Source: Nepenthes gracilis (Eukaryota > Streptophyta > Magnoliopsida > Caryophyllales > Nepenthaceae). From it: a stretch of DNA of 64,000 bases. Location: contig BSYO01000020.1 in the NCBI GenBank assembly GCA_033239525.1, positions 9,674,308 to 9,738,307 of the forward strand. The letters run 5' to 3'. Both the position numbers and the translations under genes were made by a program. Positions 44,387-56,486 of this stretch are shown one piece after another. Position 1 is the first letter of the stretch, and each line of letters starts with the position of its first letter. The notes beneath the pieces are model-generated. The model was given only the letters and a program-made list of their open reading frames with translations. It did not search any database and was not told where the DNA came from.

Positions 44387-44486
44387 NNNNNNNNNNNNNN
44401 NNNNNNNNNNNNNNNNNNNNNNNNNNNNNNNNNNNNNNNNNNNNNNNNNNNNNNNNNNNNNNNNNNNNNNNNNNNNNNNNNNNNNN
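44387..44486. other. Assembly gap of 100 N
   Basis: Exactly 100 N, the usual placeholder for a gap of unknown size. It removes the N-terminal part of the E5 antisense gene, the polypurine tract and the 3' LTR. Confidence 0.98.
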
Positions 44487-44712
44487 GTTAATTAATAAAA
44501 AAATTTTAATTGACCTCCTAATTACTTTAATTAAATCCACATGAGATCATATTTTGAGGACCGTTCAAGTTTGTAATGTTATTTCGTGTTAACAACCTAA
44601 CAAAAAGGGAAACAAGCTCCCTAGGGATTTGAATTTATTTCCCATGTAAATTTTTATAATGAGATCTCAAATTAACTTATTATTTTGAGATATTACTGGG
44701 GATGTGTATTTG
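44487..44712. other. Short AT-rich spacer before E6
   Basis: No recognisable content. The last five bases, ATTTG (44708-44712), would be the left target duplication of E6. Confidence 0.5.
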
Positions 44713-45704
44713 TGATGGGTCCAATTATGACACGAGCTGGTCCAATAATCAGCCCATTAGCCAACAAAACCCAACACGAAGCAAAGTCTAGGAACCGTCC
44801 AACCAACCCATCTACTGTGGACAGGAACAGGAAAGAGTAACTGCCTAAGGTCAAGAGATAGCCTTTATGACTTAGCCAATTATGATAAAGTCCACCCTCT
44901 ACTTTAGCAACAACAATTTGACAGAGTGTAAAAGACGTCGGCACAAGAGGTTCTAGCCAATAGTGATGGCGGTCAACCATAGGGAATCACTGTGCTCATT
45001 GACCAAGGGTAACCCAGCCAACCCAAGCGAGAAGTAGCATGGACCGTGTCGACCATCATCAACTGTGGTTGCATCACCGCTATAAGATAATATTTGACAC
45101 AATGGCTCTCATCAATACCCTAAAGACTAGCTAATCCTGGTGGAATACTTGTCACCAATCTTAGCGCCAAAACCTTCTCCGCAAAGCACTACAAATATCC
45201 TTAGCCTTCACAGGAAGAGGAATTGATCAATTTCAAACTAAGGCAACCCTTGATCGACACACAAGAGCCCCAAAAGAACTAAGCCCTCTTTCCCTAATAC
45301 GACTCTTAACTCCTCATGAAATCGCTCCCGTTTAGTGCATATTAGTGAGCCACTCAATAAATGCGACACATTGGAGCCATGCCCTCCATCTTTATAAGCC
45401 GCTCCCCACTGAGTACATTACAGGAGTTCAATCCTCTTCTCACATCACCTATATATGGGCATCATCACATTCTTTTATATCCTCATTATAACTTTCTATT
45501 TTATTAAAAAGATTTCTAATTTAAATGTCAAAAGATTAATCATGGAGTGAGTTTTGGCAATCTTAAGACCCCTCATTTGTAATTTGTTGTACACACGTTC
45601 CAAGTTAATAGAGATGGAGACCGGACCTACTCCAACTCGTCCCGCAATGGAGGATCGAGTGGTTCCCTAATCTATACAGCAAATTTGGATAACAGAAAGT
45701 ATTA
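44713..45704 (+). repeat. 5' LTR of E6
   Basis: Starts TGATGGGTCCAATTATGAC, matching E1 (TGATAGGTCCAGCTATG), and ends AAAGTATTA (CA decayed to TA), one base before the primer site. Length is 992 bp. The U5 part shares GAGACCGGACCTACTCCAACT and GGTTCCCTAAT with the leaders of E1 and E2. Confidence 0.7.
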
Positions 45705-45705
45705 T

Positions 45706-45723
45706 TGGTATTGTTTATGGGAA
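45706..45723 (+). other. Decayed primer binding site of E6
   Basis: TGGTATTGTTTATGGGAA aligns base for base with E5 TGGCGCCGTCCGTGGGAA. Both CpG sites and other C positions have become T or A. Confidence 0.6.
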
Positions 45724-45769
45724 CAACGTAAAAGTCTAACCATTAATCACCACACTGGCAACAACAAAC

Positions 45770-47560
45770 ATGGTCAATATTGGGGCACAGACTAGTGTGC
45801 CGGCCAAGGACAATGCCACCCAAGGTGACAACCCCTCTACGGATACCCATGTGGGTGAGCACACCGAGCTCGAAGTCTGCATGCTAACTGCCTAGATCAG
45901 TGACATATTCAAAATGCTCCAGAGGATCAGCAACCGCTTTGACGAGTATTAGTTGGGGGCTCCGTCCCCAACAGAACAAGCATCGGGCTCTAAGAAGAAG
46001 AGTCGAAGGCTGAAACAACCAGCCAAGAAGACCTCATGGCCTGACAACTTTGGAACCTAGGAGGCCTCGAGCAACAAGGGCTGGACGCGATCAGAGGACC
46101 AACATAGCCACGGGACGCGAGAGGAAAGCTCTGAGCGGTGAAACCCTTTTTACTCCTATGACTATCAGAGGCCCTCAGGCCAGGGGGAAGCCTCCTGCAG
46201 TTTGCGGCCACCACGAGCTGGGAGTCACACGGCCATGCACCCCTCTCCAAATCACTCAGAGTTGAGGAACTTTCTCAATGTTAAAAGGGTTATGTCCACT
46301 TCTTGCATGGAGGAGAAGGTGGAAAAGTTATGGCAGCATGCTTTTAGAGGTGATGTTGGCAGGAGGACCGCAAACCTGAGGGAGTCACCCTTTGCAGGGG
46401 AGTTCCGCAAGTAGCTGCTCTCCCACAAATTGAAGAAGCTGGTCCTCGAGCCATATGACAGGAGTACCAACCTGATGGACCACCTAGACCACTTTGTACA
46501 CTATTGAGTCTTTAGGGCCTAGGTGGGGCTTCCATGTGTCAATACTTCCCTTTGACTCTCAAAGGGGACACACGTCTCTGGTTCTACAGTTTTGAGCCGA
46601 ACTCTCTCAAGACTTTGATAGGCTTTGTTGACTGCTTCTTATCTCAGTTTGCCTCCAATCGAATGGAGGTGAAGCAACCGTGGCATCTAGTTTGACTTTG
46701 GTAGCAACAAGACGAGAGCCTAAAGCGCTTCTTGGTGTGCTTCCCGTCGAGGCCTGGAGGATATTTGGCCTCACTGACCAAGTGAAGCACACCGCCTTCA
46801 TCACCACTCTGGAGCCGGATGATTTCTTCAAGCACTTAGCCCACCAAAATCCTAAAACGTTTTGGGAGGCCAAGACAATCGCCCGAACTTATATAGCGGC
46901 CAAGGAGGCCAATAAAGCTAAATGCCTAGAGTGCACTAACCAGCCATCAGAGAGGCCAACAAATGAGAAGCAAAGGAACGGGATGATTACCGTCCTCGAG
47001 GACTCCACAAACAGCTATGGGAGGAGCCGAATCCCCAAAAATAATTCTGGCTATATGACCTGACCCCTTGACCGACACATGCACCAATATCCTAATATAG
47101 ATTTGGGACGAGAAGTTCCTGAAATGGCCTAAGGTGCCAAAAAACCAAGAGGCAGGGGATCAGACCAAATACTATCGCTACCACCTGTCTCTGGGTCACG
47201 GAACCGAGGACTGTCAAATTCTATAGAGGGAGATTGAAGACTTGATCAGCCAAGGGTATCTGATGAGGTTCTTGCAAAGCCAAAGACAAACTCCCGCGGT
47301 AGCAGAGGAAGATACACAAGAGCAGCAAAGGAATCGAGTGGCGGTCGGGGTTATTAGTATAGAAACAACTAAGCCAGCCAAGGACAATGCCTTAGACCGC
47401 CCGGAGAATGCTTCCGGTAGCAAGAAGCCAAGGGTAAGGGTTAGGATTGATATAATTAGTTTTAGTGACGATGATATGGCTCATGTAATAATCCCTCATT
47501 CTAACCTACTAATTGTATCTACTTTCATTTTAGATGGTATGATATATTACTAGCTAAAAT
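45770..47560 (+). pseudogene. gag of E6
   Basis: The gag core is clear: ELRNFLNVKRVMSTSCMEEK (about 46260), FPLTLKGDTRLWFYSFEPNS (about 46545-46605), FLSQFASNRMEV (about 46640), and in another frame DQVKHTAFITTLEPDDFFKH then LAHQNPKTFWEA (46680-47063). The nucleocapsid knuckle at about 47170-47220 reads YYRYHLSLGHGTEDC. It keeps H, H and C of a C-x2-H-x4-H-x4-C pattern, with the first C changed to Y. REIEDLISQGYLMRFLQ and a linker ending DIISFSDDDMAHVIIPHSN (47242-47553) lead into PR, like E1. Confidence 0.8.
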
Positions 47561-48100
47561 AAATTTTTATCGATAATAAAAGCTCTCAAAATTTACTATA
47601 TTTTGATACTTTCTTCAAGCTTAGATTGAAAAAGAGTCAGATGATGCCCACCGAAGGATCCCTATACAACGTGGACAACGAGCCAATATCCAAGGAAGAA
47701 GCCGTCTAATTGGAAGTCACACTAGAGACATACCCACACGTGGCCTCCCGGATGCTCACGTTCTTATTCATCGACCTTCTATCGGTCTACAGCGCAATCT
47801 TGGGATGACTATGCCTAATCGCTTTCGGGGTAGTTACATCGATCTTATACTTGAAGATGAAATTTCCAACATCGTGTGGTGTTAGAGAAGTTTTAAGAGA
47901 CCAAGTAATGGGTTGGACATACTACCTATCCCAAGTCACTCCAGCGATCCCAAGCTAGCCGAATGGAGACTTCGACTTTCAAGATAAGGCCACTCTATAG
48001 TAGAGCCAATAGGAGAGTCAACCGACCAAGTTCCCTTAGACCCTAGCGAGTCTAAAAATGTGTACATCAATAGCTCTGTTCTAGGTCCCGTCCGTGACTA
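47561..48100 (+). pseudogene. Aspartic protease of E6
   Basis: IFIDNKSSQNLLYFDTFFKL (about 47567-47626) is the active-site region, with the D retained and the following residues NK instead of (T/N)G. Further on, frames with MLTFLFIDLLSVYSAILG (about 47750-47805) match the FLVVDxPxxYNAIIG block, followed by LKMKFPTSCGV near 47850. It sits between gag and RT. Confidence 0.7.
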
Positions 48101-48199
48101 GCTCGTCATCATCCTCAAATAAAATGCCAACGTCTTTGCATGGACTCTTGTAAACATACCAGGGATATCGGCCAGAGCAATGGTCCACAATTTGAGCCT

Positions 48200-48960
48200 C
48201 AATCCTAGTCCAAAGCTCATTTGATAGAAATACAAGAACCACCCGATCGAAAAGTTGGTCGCCATCTGCAAAGAAGTGAAGAAGTTGCTCGACACATGGT
48301 TCATGAGGATAGTTCTAGTACCCAGATTGATTTTTGAATATTGTCCTTGTCAAGAAAAGTAATGGGATGTGGCGGATGTGTATAAACTTCATCAATGTAA
48401 ACAAGGCATGCCCGAAGAATAGCTTCATACTACCGAAGATCGATCAACTAGTAGACTCCACTTTCAGTTACGAGCTGCTAAGCTTTATGGATGTTTATTT
48501 GGGCTACAATTTGATTAGGATGAGACTGAAAGGCATGGAACATACTCTCCTTCATGACAGATTAGGGGACCTACTACTACAAGGTTGTACCCTTCGATCT
48601 GAAGAATGCTGGTGACCTATTAGTGATTGATGAACCAGATGTTCGAAGTTGAGATTGGTCAGAATATGGAAGTGTACGTAGACGACATGCTTATCAAAAG
48701 TAAAGTCATTGACAACCATGTTCATGACCTGAGCGAGACCTTTCAGATCCTCTGGCGCACCAGATGAAACCTAATTCAGTCAAGTGCGCTTTCGGAATGA
48801 CCTCTGGAAAATTCTCTGTGTTTCATAGTGTCTTAGTTGGGCATCGAGGTGAACCTTGAGAAACTAAGAACCATGATTGACATGAGTGATCCTCGGACCA
48901 TGAGGATGTCTAGAAGCTCATCGGGTGGCTCTCTACTTTCTTCTAATTCCTTGCGAGGTC
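48200..48960 (+). pseudogene. Reverse transcriptase of E6
   Basis: KLVAICKEVKKLLDTWFM precedes the 93-codon frame 48334-48615 with NIVLVKKSNGMWRMCINFIN, NKACPKNSFILPKIDQLVDS and LLSFMDVYLGYNLIRM, the palm core with its first catalytic aspartate. After a frame change EVYVDDMLIKSKVIDNHVHD (about 48668-48727) has the YVDD catalytic pair intact, unlike E1 (YVDN). The connection to RNase H begins at about 48990. Stops: at least four. Confidence 0.85.
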
Positions 48961-48989
48961 AGCAAAAAAATACTTGCCATTCTTCAAGG

Positions 48990-49440
48990 CATTAAGAGGG
49001 ACCAAAGCAACCGAGTTTTAGTGGACGGCCGAGTGTGACGCCGCATTCTAGGAATTCAAGGAATATCTCTCCCATCCTCCTCTCCTGACTTTGCCTCATA
49101 AAGGTGAAGAGTTGTACTTATATCTGGAGGTTTCCAACACAATGCTAAGCTTGGTCCTAATTTAGTAGCATCCAACATGACTAGTGTACTACGTTAGCAA
49201 AGTCATGATTGACACTGAGAGTCGCTACTCGCATGCCAAAAGGATCACACTAGCCATGGTGTGCTCTGCTCGAAAGCTGCATCGCTTCTTTCAGACACAC
49301 AAGATCATCATCTTTACTAACCAGCCTTTAAAGGAAATACTGTAGAATCCAAACATCTCTTACGGTTAGTCAAATGGGTCATAGAATTGGGTGAGTTCGA
49401 TGTGGAGTTTTGATCACGGTGAGCCTTAAAGGGTCAAGCC
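48990..49440 (+). pseudogene. RNase H (first) of E6
   Basis: EFKEYLSHPPLLTLPHKGEE and LYLYLEVSNTMLS (about 49055-49150) correspond to the start of the retroelement RNase H. ARKLHRFFQTHKI-like words at about 49270-49310 and a LDVEF-like block at about 49390-49410 to its end. The first acidic position reads E instead of D in LYLEVS. Broken by several stops. Confidence 0.65.
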
Positions 49441-49990
49441 CTGATAGACTTCATAGTTGAAGCAGCGACCCCAGTTCCTGATGCCCCTAACCATGCCGGA
49501 GACGTGGATAGGCTGGATGTTTTGACATGGACCCTACATATTGACGGTTCATCAATATAGGTTGGTAGTGGAGTAGGTGTGGTTCTGCAAATTCTGGATG
49601 GGTTGAAAATCAAGTACTCTGTCATCCTCGGGTTTCCAGCCACCAATAATATCACTAAATACGAAGAACTCCTAGCTAGACTCTGCCTTGCGAAGGAGTG
49701 TTCAGCTAAGTTGTTTATCGTCTACAACGACTTCAAATTGGTTATCAACCTGGTCCAAGGGAGTTTCGAAGCATGAACCCATAGCTCACAAAGTATCGTG
49801 TTTGGGTAAGGGATTTGATCTGGGCATTTGACCAAGTCAAAGTAATCTACATTCCTAGGGAATAAAATTGGAAGGCCCACCAACTAGCAAGGGCAGTGAC
49901 GGCTGGTAGCTAGGAATAATACTCCAAAGGCATGCAGAAAGTCTTAGCCATCCTGAGCATCGATGACCCTGAGGGTGAGGTGCTGTAAGT
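49441..49990 (+). pseudogene. Archaeal-type RNase H of E6
   Basis: TWTLHIDGSSI (about 49529-49560) keeps the first acidic residue. The 65-codon frame 49579-49776 has MVLQILDGLKIKYSVILGFP, ATNNITKYEELLARL and IVYNDFKLV. In the conserved TNNxAEYE block the glutamate is K. KVIYIPRE and KAHQLARAVTAG (about 49840-49900) give the domain end. Confidence 0.75.
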
Positions 49991-49999
49991 GGCCGATGG

Positions 50000-51232
50000 C
50001 GACAATTGGATGACCTTGTACTGAAAATACCTGACTAACAACACCCTACTAGATAACTCAGATGAGGCTAAGCACATGAGAAAGACAACAGGCTAGTACA
50101 CCCGTGTAGACGGAAGACTGTACCATCAGGGGTACTCAGTCCCCTACATGAAATACCATGTGCCCGAAGAGGTCAACTATGCACTGAGTGAGGTGTACCT
50201 CGGTGTTTGCGGCTCACATATAGGGGGTAGGAACTTTGCCTTCCAAGTAATGAGGCAAGGCTTCTTCTGGCCTTGGATGGAACGTGACACTATGGAGTTC
50301 ATAAAGAAATACGAAAACTACCAACTCCATGGGAACATATCTCACCAGCCACATATGAAGTTGCAAGCCTTCTAGGCACATTGGCCGTTTGTACAATGGG
50401 GGCTTAACATTCTCGAACATCTACCCGTAGCATCTGGGCAAAGGAAGTTCGTTATAGTGGGTATCGATAGCTTCACCAAGTGGGTGGCAGTATCTCCATT
50501 GGTGTGAAAAATTGAGCAAAACATAACGGAATTCGTTCACCAGAGTATCATTTGTCGATTTGAGGTTTCCACGGTTACAGTAACTAACAATGGAACCTAG
50601 TTTATGGGCAAACAATTTATCAAATACTGTACAAGTCTACGAATAAGATTGGTTCATGCTTTCGTAGCCTACTCACAAGTCAATAGATAGGTGGAGGTAA
50701 TGAACTAGATGTTGTTGCATGAGGTAAAGACCAAACTAGAGAACGCTGTGGGGCTGTTGGGCCGATGAGCTTCCACCCGTCATTTAGGATTACCCCAAGG
50801 GAGCCGATGCGTAAAATTCCTTTCACCCTATGCTACGACACTGAGGCAGTTGTCCCAGTAAAATCAATCTACCCAGCCTTCGGGTTGAGAGTTTTAACCC
50901 CCTCAACAATTCTCAAAAGCTTAGGGAGCACCTCAACTTGCCCGAAGAAGCCAAAGACACAGCGCACCTTCAGATAGCAACATACTAGAAGTAAATCGTG
51001 CGGTACTATAATAAGAGGGTAAGAGCCTACCAACTGTGATGGGGGACCTAATCCTATGGAGTGTAGAGGCAACCGGCAAAACCGCTAACAAGAACAAGCT
51101 CTCTCCAAATTGGGAGGAACCATTCCTCATCTCGGCAATCCTCTGGAATGATGCATACAAGTTATGCACTTGGGACGACAAGCTTGTCCCAAGACATGGA
51201 ATGCCACCTACCTCAAGAAGAACAACCAATAG
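50000..51232 (+). pseudogene. Integrase of E6
   Basis: VPEEVNYALSEVYLGVCGSH, then IGGRNFAFQVMRQGFFWPWM (50148-50280) and KYENYQLHGNISHQP form the zinc region; the expected CxxC is NYQL, so one cysteine pair is damaged. Core: VGIDSFTKWVAVSPL (about 50458-50500) has the first aspartate, TVTVTNNGT-stop-F (about 50570-50605) has N at the second, and VEVMN (about 50693) keeps the glutamate. The frame ending RTWNATYLKKNNQ stops at TAG 51230-51232. Confidence 0.8.
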
Positions 51233-51983
51233 GCACCGTCCAAACCTAGGTAAGCTCATCATGCATCATTCTGAATGCTTGTAAATGTATCACATTTTTT
51301 ATTAATAAAATTGCTGTTTATTCATGTATACGTGTCCACGTAAATGCATGCGTGTTTGTCATTATCAAATCAGATAACCTAGATTGCCCCTAAGTTAGGT
51401 AGGATTAGTCCTAACCTACTTTACGACCCATTGATGGTTAAGAAACCTCGATCTTCTTAAGCCACCAAAACCTTAAGGGGCTTTTACAGTAGTCGAGCAA
51501 TGACCTCCTTTCGATGGAGAAAGCTCCCTCAGTTGATGACGATAGGCAAACTAGGACCAAATGCACATGGGAAACGTCATTTTTGGACAAGACCGAATGC
51601 CAAAATGGCAATATGTGGGTGTCGGCCTACAACTCTGCCAGGGCCCGGCTGCTGTGGCCATGAAACCCAGTTAGTCCTAGTAAGGCTCACCCTCGAGCAT
51701 GCGTTGACATCTTATTTATAGGATAGAGCATCCTACAGAATCAATGTGCCGCGACATTCCCTCCCCAAGGGAACAAGTATCACCAGGTAGACCTGCTTGA
51801 GACAAGGCCGACGAAGATAACTACAATGCTTAGCCGGCCAAATAAAGAGAAGGCAATTCCACATGGAAGCACAAGCCAACAGCCACAAGGGTCATGATAA
51901 TCAAACTAATGTCATTACAAGAAATCCAACTATACAAGTAGGCCATCCACTGAAACAATGAAAAGAAAAGGAGAGAGGGGACC
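51233..51983. other. Non-coding tail between pol and antisense gene of E6
   Basis: No coding frame. It starts with ATTAATAAAATTGC-type T/A sequence, then CTAGATTGCCCCTAAGTTAGG shared with E2. It has only one or two traces of the repeat unit seen in E3 and E5 (AAGAAACCTCGATCTTC, then CCAAAACCTTAAGGGGC near 51440-51480). Confidence 0.5.
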
Positions 51984-52720
51984 CTAGTGACCAAGAGGCA
52001 AGTGGCTCGATGACAAATCACGCTCGGCTTGGGAGATGAAGGCCTGGTTATCCCTTAGGAAGGGGCTAGCAAGTTTGACTTCTGGGTGGTGTTAGTATTC
52101 GCGGATGAAGCAAGGAGATAAGAAAGAGCGGTTCCACCTGCTGCACAACTCGGCGGTAGAGATGATTACCATCCCAATATTTCCCTCCAACACCTTCCCG
52201 AGCTCCTCCACCAGAATGAAGGCCCTCAACTAGCCCTCAAGTTGGAGACAGTGTCCACGAAGAAGATAGTACCACTCTCGGAACTCATAGAGTGACTCCT
52301 TAAGGGAAGTAATCTTTTCTCTGGCCTCATGCAGCTTGCCTTCTAGGGCCTTGATCCGACTCCTCACCCAACCTCGCTTTCTTGGCAATGTGCTCCCGAG
52401 TAAGGTTGTTGATGGCTGCCGAAAGTTGGAGAACCCTCTCTTGTACCTACTAGCAGAAGGCATGTTCGGTGGTAGAGACAGAAGCAGGGAAAAGGCAAAG
52501 GGATACTAAGAAAGTACCTTTGCAAAGGAAAGCTCCTCAAAAGGTAGGCAACTCAGGGCAGCCTCAAGTAACTCTGCGGCCTTCACAACTCCAGCAAACT
52601 CAACACCTTCAGACTTCAAAAACACAGGGGATGGTGCCAGAGCTTCCCCTATGGCGGGAACAATACCCATCGTGTATTTTGCTCTTGTTTCTATTCTCAA
52701 CTCTTTAAGGGTTTGTGTAG
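51984..52720 (-). pseudogene. Antisense extra gene (aORF) of E6, truncated
   Basis: Only the C-terminal half is left. From 52720 leftward, GIVPAIGEALAPSPVFLKSE and KAAELLEAALSCLPFEELSF form the linker, then the intron. The second exon has YKRGFSNFRQP, then KALEGKLHEAREKITSLKES and LYEFREWYYLLRGHC (52230-52463), a coiled coil like that of E2. The end, NQAFISQAERDLSSSH, runs to TAG at 51984-51986. Left of the break the sequence becomes AT-rich and unrelated, so the N-terminal domain, promoter and 3' LTR are lost. Confidence 0.65.
52450..52517 (-). other. Intron in aORF of E6
   Basis: On the minus strand TTTGCAAAG is followed by GTACTTTCTTAG, and ATGCCTTCTGCTAG precedes TAGGTACAAG. This is a 68-nt pyrimidine-rich GT-AG stretch directly before the coiled-coil exon, as in the other copies. 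Confidence 0.6.
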
Positions 52721-54500
52721 TCAAAGAGTTTTTTATAACCAAATATATATAGTAAAATTGTTTATAGATTAAGTATCCCATAATTTTTTTCTCTTATTCA
52801 GAAGAAGATTTTACATGTAAAAATTATATGTATTTTACATTCTCTCATTACTTTGTTGTGTGTGTTTGTGTGCCTATTATCCTTAATCTCTCGTTTTGTC
52901 TTGTCCAACTAACTGGCAATTACCTTTCCTAACACCATCACCCCTACTCCTCTGTCCACCGCCAATGTCCCTCCTTCACTTCTCTGATTCCATCCTTCCT
53001 AGCTCTCCCTCTCATCGCCCTCCCTATCTTGCCTTGGCTCTTCGATTTCTGGAAGCCTGCAGATCCTACAGGTGCAAAATCTATTAGCAAATACGAGCAT
53101 GTCTTGCCCCTTTTGCAAATCGATTTGCAGAAGAAGGTTGCCTACCTGTGCAATGCAAAGGCAAGAAGTTAAGCAATCTTTCCTAAGCCTTGAAGAGGCA
53201 AAAAGGGAAGGTGGAGAAGGCGAACGCAGAGTCAGAGAACCGGAGGACAGAGCGAGTCGTCGAGAAATGGGTTGGTGGGGCTGCTGCTCGATGGAGGGAG
53301 GGTGACAGTTGGGTTGAAGGATTATGATTTTGATTAAACTAGATCAAATTAAAGACCATTACTAGTTTTAATATCAGGCAGTAATTAAAACGTTTTAGTT
53401 CAATTTTGACAGAGAGAATGAGTTTGATAAATTTGCTAGCGTTTCAAAAACAGAGCATGGAATTCTAAACTATTTTACGTGGAGTTGGTTCTTAATTGGA
53501 TACGAGCCGACAACTGATGTCATGCTAACTCATTTACAATGGTAATAGAAAGTAATAGGCCAATGTTATCGGGATTGCTAGCAGCATGCCGAAGATTATC
53601 CTGCAACCAAGAATAGAATCTCCCGTTAGGCCTTGCAAATCATTGTTGAAGTGCCACTGACATAATGCTATGCTATTCATCATTTTCACCATGAAAGTTG
53701 CATTCAAATATTCCTCGATCTATTGCGAATGCTTGAAGTTTTATTATCAAAGTTGTTGGCAGTACGTTTAAAATTGGAACAAGAAGTAAAATCTATCTCA
53801 GGATACAGAAACAGTATCTTATCCCCATATTTAATATTTCTTTTAATCACCTTCTTTTTAAAAATAAAAAATAAAAAAAGGAGACGAAGACAGTACTTTA
53901 CAAAGACAACATCCCCCATTCAGAGTCACCCTACTCTTCCCTCTCCCCCCATATAAGCCACGTAACTCTCTGTTCTGTAGAACATATTTGACAATGGATA
54001 CGTATAATTGAGCCGAAAGTGTGTTATTCTAGTCGTTTTCTCTGCCAAGGCATCAATGGTGGTTGGAAGCCAAAAACTCTAGAGACTTTAGTGAATCAAA
54101 AAATAGAAGTTTCTGATGTAAATCTTTCTAAGTATTCGTTTTTTTTAACTTAAATAGAATATATTATAAATTTCTGAACAGGAATCAGAACTAAAATTTC
54201 TTTATTCTACGCTAAAAGAGTGTATAATGTTAGAGTACTCACATGCTTCCACTGTAATTCAACAATCTCTAATATATTGATAAGATCTACATAAAATTTT
54301 TAGATTTTCCTTTCCCAATTGATAATTTTCTAATATTTTAAATTTGTTAGGCAAATGAAACTTATTATAAAATATTTAAAAATCCCAAATGATCTAGTTT
54401 AATTAAAATGATATATATTCCGGAATGATTAACTCAGTAAAAGTCTAAAAAGTACAAAAAAGCGGCCAAAAACAGTGAACATCCATGGCACGGCTGCTAA
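52721..54500. other. Spacer between E6 and E7, nothing firm
   Basis: AT-rich with a more CT/GA-rich patch at about 52880-53300 that carries two short ORFs (63 and 77 codons) without family resemblance. No LTR border, RNA gene or conserved domain recognised. Confidence 0.45.
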
Positions 54501-55401
54501 CGCAGACGGATGACTCCCTTGCACTGGGGACTCAGGAATTGTGCATCTACTAAGAAAAAACACGACCCTAATTCTTGTTGGGATAGCTGAACAATAGGAG
54601 AAACTTCACCAGCATAGAGGAACTAATGCAGACCTTTAACCTGATTTGACATAATAATTATAAAGTTTCACAAATTCTTCTGCCGATTTGAAAGGTTGCA
54701 GGTTTAGTCTTCCTAGTTAGAAATCCTAGCCCTATCTTGACTCTATGCACCATAACAACTTAACAAGATGTTAGAGGTATACAGAATTTACCTTGCAATA
54801 TATTCTACGATATTCAATTCAGAAATTTTTTAAAAAAAATTGGAAGATACAAAAAGAAAATAATCAGGAGGAAAATGAAGAAAGAAGGGGATGAATATAG
54901 AGTTTTTATAAATTTAAATGATTGGGTTTCGCTTTTGATTGTAGTCTTTACTAGCATTTGTGTGCCTAAATCAGACTTATCCCCTTCTTATTTGAGGGAT
55001 TTGTACTTATAGCAAGAATTTTAACAAATTGGTCAACCCGAAGTTGTTGCCTATAATGAAAGGCATTAAATTACATTAAACACTAACCATTACTTTTAAT
55101 GTGTAACCATCATATGAATTAATTTAGTAACTGTTTAGATGTTAATAAATTATTTTTATTCGGCCAATACTGGTTTAGGTTGTTCACTTGTGTATTGTTA
55201 TCCCTCGATTGATTATGATTATTCGTTAGAATTAAAAAACTCATTACTCTATTGAGCTATTATTTGTCCCATCTTATACATTTTTCATCATCCAGTCACT
55301 TGAAAATTTGCACGGTCCTCTGCATTCATATTCGGACTATTGGTGCTTAGGTCCCGTTTTTAATCTGGGTTAGGCTGTCCTTGCTTGAGCTGTACCCAAT
55401 A
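54500..55401 (-). repeat. 3' LTR of E7 (left border uncertain)
   Basis: The right edge GAGCTGTACCCAATA aligns with the E3 LTR edge GGTGTACCCATCA and is followed by TTAGCCCCCACAC, on the minus strand GTGTGGGGGCTAA, a polypurine tract. A TATA-like TGCTATAAGTACAAAT is present on the minus strand at about 55000-55015. Sequence decays leftward and I could not place the LTR end. Confidence 0.5.
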
Positions 55402-56486
55402 TTAGCCCCCACACTTAGAATTTGAATTCAAACTCTAAGTATATCATAAAAGAGAAGCCAGCTGGATTGTCAGCTATGCCAACTGTATGTTCCTCTGCTG
55501 GAGATTTCCTGCTAATGACTAGTCGTGTTTGGTAGGATTTGATTACCTACTATCTTTGACCAAGATTTGATACCTTATTGACCGCTATTTTCCTTGCTGA
55601 ATGAGTTTCGCCTCAATTATAAATTAAGAATTCCTCTTCAAGCTGTTTTTTAGAATAATCTCTTCTTTGCTTGGTCATGTGCCATCTTATATAAACATGT
55701 CATCTTTATACTCGATGATGCACACTAATGCTAAAGCCATGAGAAAAGAATTTTCGAGGATCGCAACCATAGGTTAAGGATGTAACTGAAATCCGTCTTA
55801 GTTACCCTCTTTTATCGGGGAAGTAATATTGGTTTTTCTCTTTTACATCCCATTCGAAATTGGTAGTACATGTTTTAATACTGTTGTAGCTTTTTGTGTC
55901 CTCGGACTCTGTAGAGGGACTGAGATGGACAAAGATGGCCTGGATGGACATTCCACTTGTTGGGTGATGTTCGTCCCTTTTGCGTAGCTTTTTTTTTTTT
56001 TTTTTGGCTTTTGGTATAGCTCATCCATGTAGTTTTGTATGTTGTCGTGAAGACATTTTCTTATTTTTTCCACTTGGGTTGTAGTATCTCCATTTGTCCT
56101 ATTCGTTCGACTTGTATTTTTTTGTTGTTTAAAGCTTGTAAGCTATAGAAGGATCAAATAAATAAAACTATCCGAATGGATGTTCATTTTCTTCACATGA
56201 TTTTAGTGTATTTGTATTTCCTCTATTGCTCAGAAGAGGAGGGATTGCCCAAATGTTAGGACTTGTTTGCCTTTTTATATCTTGTTTTTTTTTTTTACAA
56301 TCTAACAACTCAAATTTACTGATAGGTTGACTTCTGACAAAACCTGAATAGTGTGTTAGTGATGTGTATCATTTTGGTTAAATTCTTTCAATTTAATCTT
56401 TGCGTGCATTCTTTTCCATTTCACTTTTTGATTTGTTCTGCTTTCTCTTCTAGCCCAACTTTGTTACTTGCCAATTTTTGACGGCC
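55402..56486 (+). promoter_or_regulatory. Upstream region of aORF in E7
   Basis: About 1.1 kb between the polypurine tract and the antisense-gene ATG. No G-box is visible near the ATG, unlike E2 and E3. T-rich runs occur at 55990 and 56285, with a TTTTTATATC TATA-like word at about 56272. A minus-strand 76-codon ORF (55843-56073) contains a lysine run from the poly-T tract and is not credible. Confidence 0.3.

Larger units (their letters stand above)
44713..52720 (+). mobile_element. E6: Tat-lineage element with all pol domains, no 3' LTR
   Basis: Has a 5' LTR, decayed primer site, gag, PR, RT, RNase H, aRNH, IN, non-coding tail and the C-terminal half of the antisense gene. It breaks off at about 52720 into unrelated AT-rich DNA. 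It is the only element in the window where every pol domain can be located, though stops are dense. C-to-T and G-to-A decay is heavy (primer site TGGTATTG). Confidence 0.8.

Noticed and set aside
52896..53305. CT/GA-rich patch with two short ORFs considered as a host gene start
   Set aside because: No continuing exon, no conserved domain and no consistent frame.
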